Positions 63,128 to 64,000 of a stretch of DNA of 64,000 nt are shown one piece after another. The stretch covers positions 98,093,674 through 98,157,673 of the forward strand of contig CM031857.1 of assembly GCA_018697195.1 (NCBI GenBank), read 5' to 3'. Made by a program: the position numbers and the translations under genes. The notes beneath the pieces are model-generated. The model saw only the letters and a list, made by a program, of their open reading frames with translations, had not been told where the DNA came from and did not search any database. Source of the stretch: Certhia americana (lineage: Eukaryota > Chordata > Aves > Passeriformes > Certhiidae). How positions within the stretch are numbered: position 1 is the stretch's first letter; every line of letters starts with the position of its first letter.

Positions 63128-64000
63128 CATCATATTTTGATATACTGAGCACCTTGTTGTTTACTAGTGTTTTTGTATTTAGTATTAAAAAATTATTCTA
63201 GATTCTTACAGGTGTATCTAGCAAGCTTAATTTTTTTCTCTAAGGTATATTATCCTGAATATAGCATCTCCATGATTTTTGGCTCGTGAAATCATTACAT
63301 TTAGGTTGTCCTTGTTTGGCTTAGTATCTGTGCTATTCCTGAAACATGAAATTCTTAAATATTAGCTTTTGCCCTGTACAGAAAATTGAGGTAATGTGTT
63401 TGTGTTCTTTGATAACTAGAGTAGCTCACAACATCCTAAATTCTCAAAGCATACATGGTACAATATTTCTTTGCAATAAAACAATGTTAAGATATTCTTC
63501 TATACTCAAATACCTAAATTTTCTTTAGTAGTCTTCATTTTAGTCTTTTTGCACTTGCTTAGAAGTGCTTAGAAGCAGAACTCAGTTGTGCTTTCTGAAA
63601 GTTCACCTCTGTGCCTGTTGCATCTGTCTGGCCTACGTGCTCCTGTTTGTACACCCAGTTTTCATAGCTGGCCAGCAATGTGGAATGACACAACACAATC
63701 ACTGATAATATTAATGGCCTATCAATCAACTATCCTGCTTATCAAGGACCACTAATTTATACCAGATGCAAAACTGAGGCTTACAGCCTGCTAATCAGTT
63801 TACTTCAAAATAAATAAGCTCAGATGATGATCAGACCATTCAGCAATTTTTAACAATCATTATTTTATTTTGTTATGTCTAGCCTACCCCAAGCTTCTTC
63901 TACATGTGTTCTGTAGGTGTTTGCTTTGTAGGAAGGTTCAGAAAACCATCAGTGGGTATAAGGAAAATATACTGAGAGCCTTGATCATTTTTACTGTGTT
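63128..64000. other. Intron, unique sequence to the window edge
   Basis: AT-rich, with no exon, repeat or RNA gene recognised. Confidence 0.55.

Overview
The window looks like bird genomic DNA, AT-rich and almost entirely non-coding. The evidence is a run of CR1 (chicken repeat 1) LINE fragments with the avian-type 3' end, several solo LTRs of class II/III type endogenous retroviruses, and no Alu, L1 or other mammalian young repeats. A crocodilian or turtle is less likely but not excluded. The exact species cannot be read from the sequence.

One real protein-coding exon was found: 56200-56316 on the + strand. It has a strong polypyrimidine tract and AG acceptor, a consensus CAG|GTGAGT donor and one open frame. 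Its translation contains [17 protein letters not shown], the start of the WW domain of FRMPD4 (Preso/Preso1; WW, PDZ and FERM domain scaffold of the postsynaptic density). It corresponds to the second coding exon of the mammalian gene as I remember it. No sequence matching the start codon exon was found upstream and no next exon (rest of the WW domain) downstream. So 1-56199 is read as the 3' part of a very long first coding intron, and 56317-64000 as the start of the next intron.

Layout: 1-2470 intron with a GC-richer patch (1730-2470). 2560-4090 is an old decayed CR1. 4091-12043 is mostly unique intron, with a cluster of four nuclear-receptor half-sites at 8979-9106 and a long palindrome at 11844-11886. 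At 12044-12750 a CR1 is interrupted by an antisense LTR. 12774-40461 is intron with scattered CR1 pieces (12.8, 16.4-17.0, 18.7, 20.0, 25.3 and 34.8 kb) and an unrecognised GC-richer block carrying the window's longest ORF (36459-36926). 40468-40906 is a solo LTR with a perfect 6-bp target-site duplication. 42558-43319 is a second, longer LTR. 43320-56199 is intron with a (TA)n tract, a 39-T tract bracketed by a 9-bp direct repeat, compact hairpins and two MIR-like fossils. 56200-56316 is the FRMPD4 exon. 56317-64000 is intron with a CR1 3' fragment at 60.6 kb and a larger CR1 (61440-63127) split by an LTR that lies in the sense direction of the gene.

No operon, CRISPR array, tRNA, rRNA or intact mobile-element gene was seen, and nothing amounts to a new biological system. 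Most ORFs in the window are chance frames in intron or frames inside broken CR1 copies. The points most worth a second look are the exon call, the LTR insertions with readable target duplications, the half-site cluster, the palindromes and the possible polyadenylated retrocopy.
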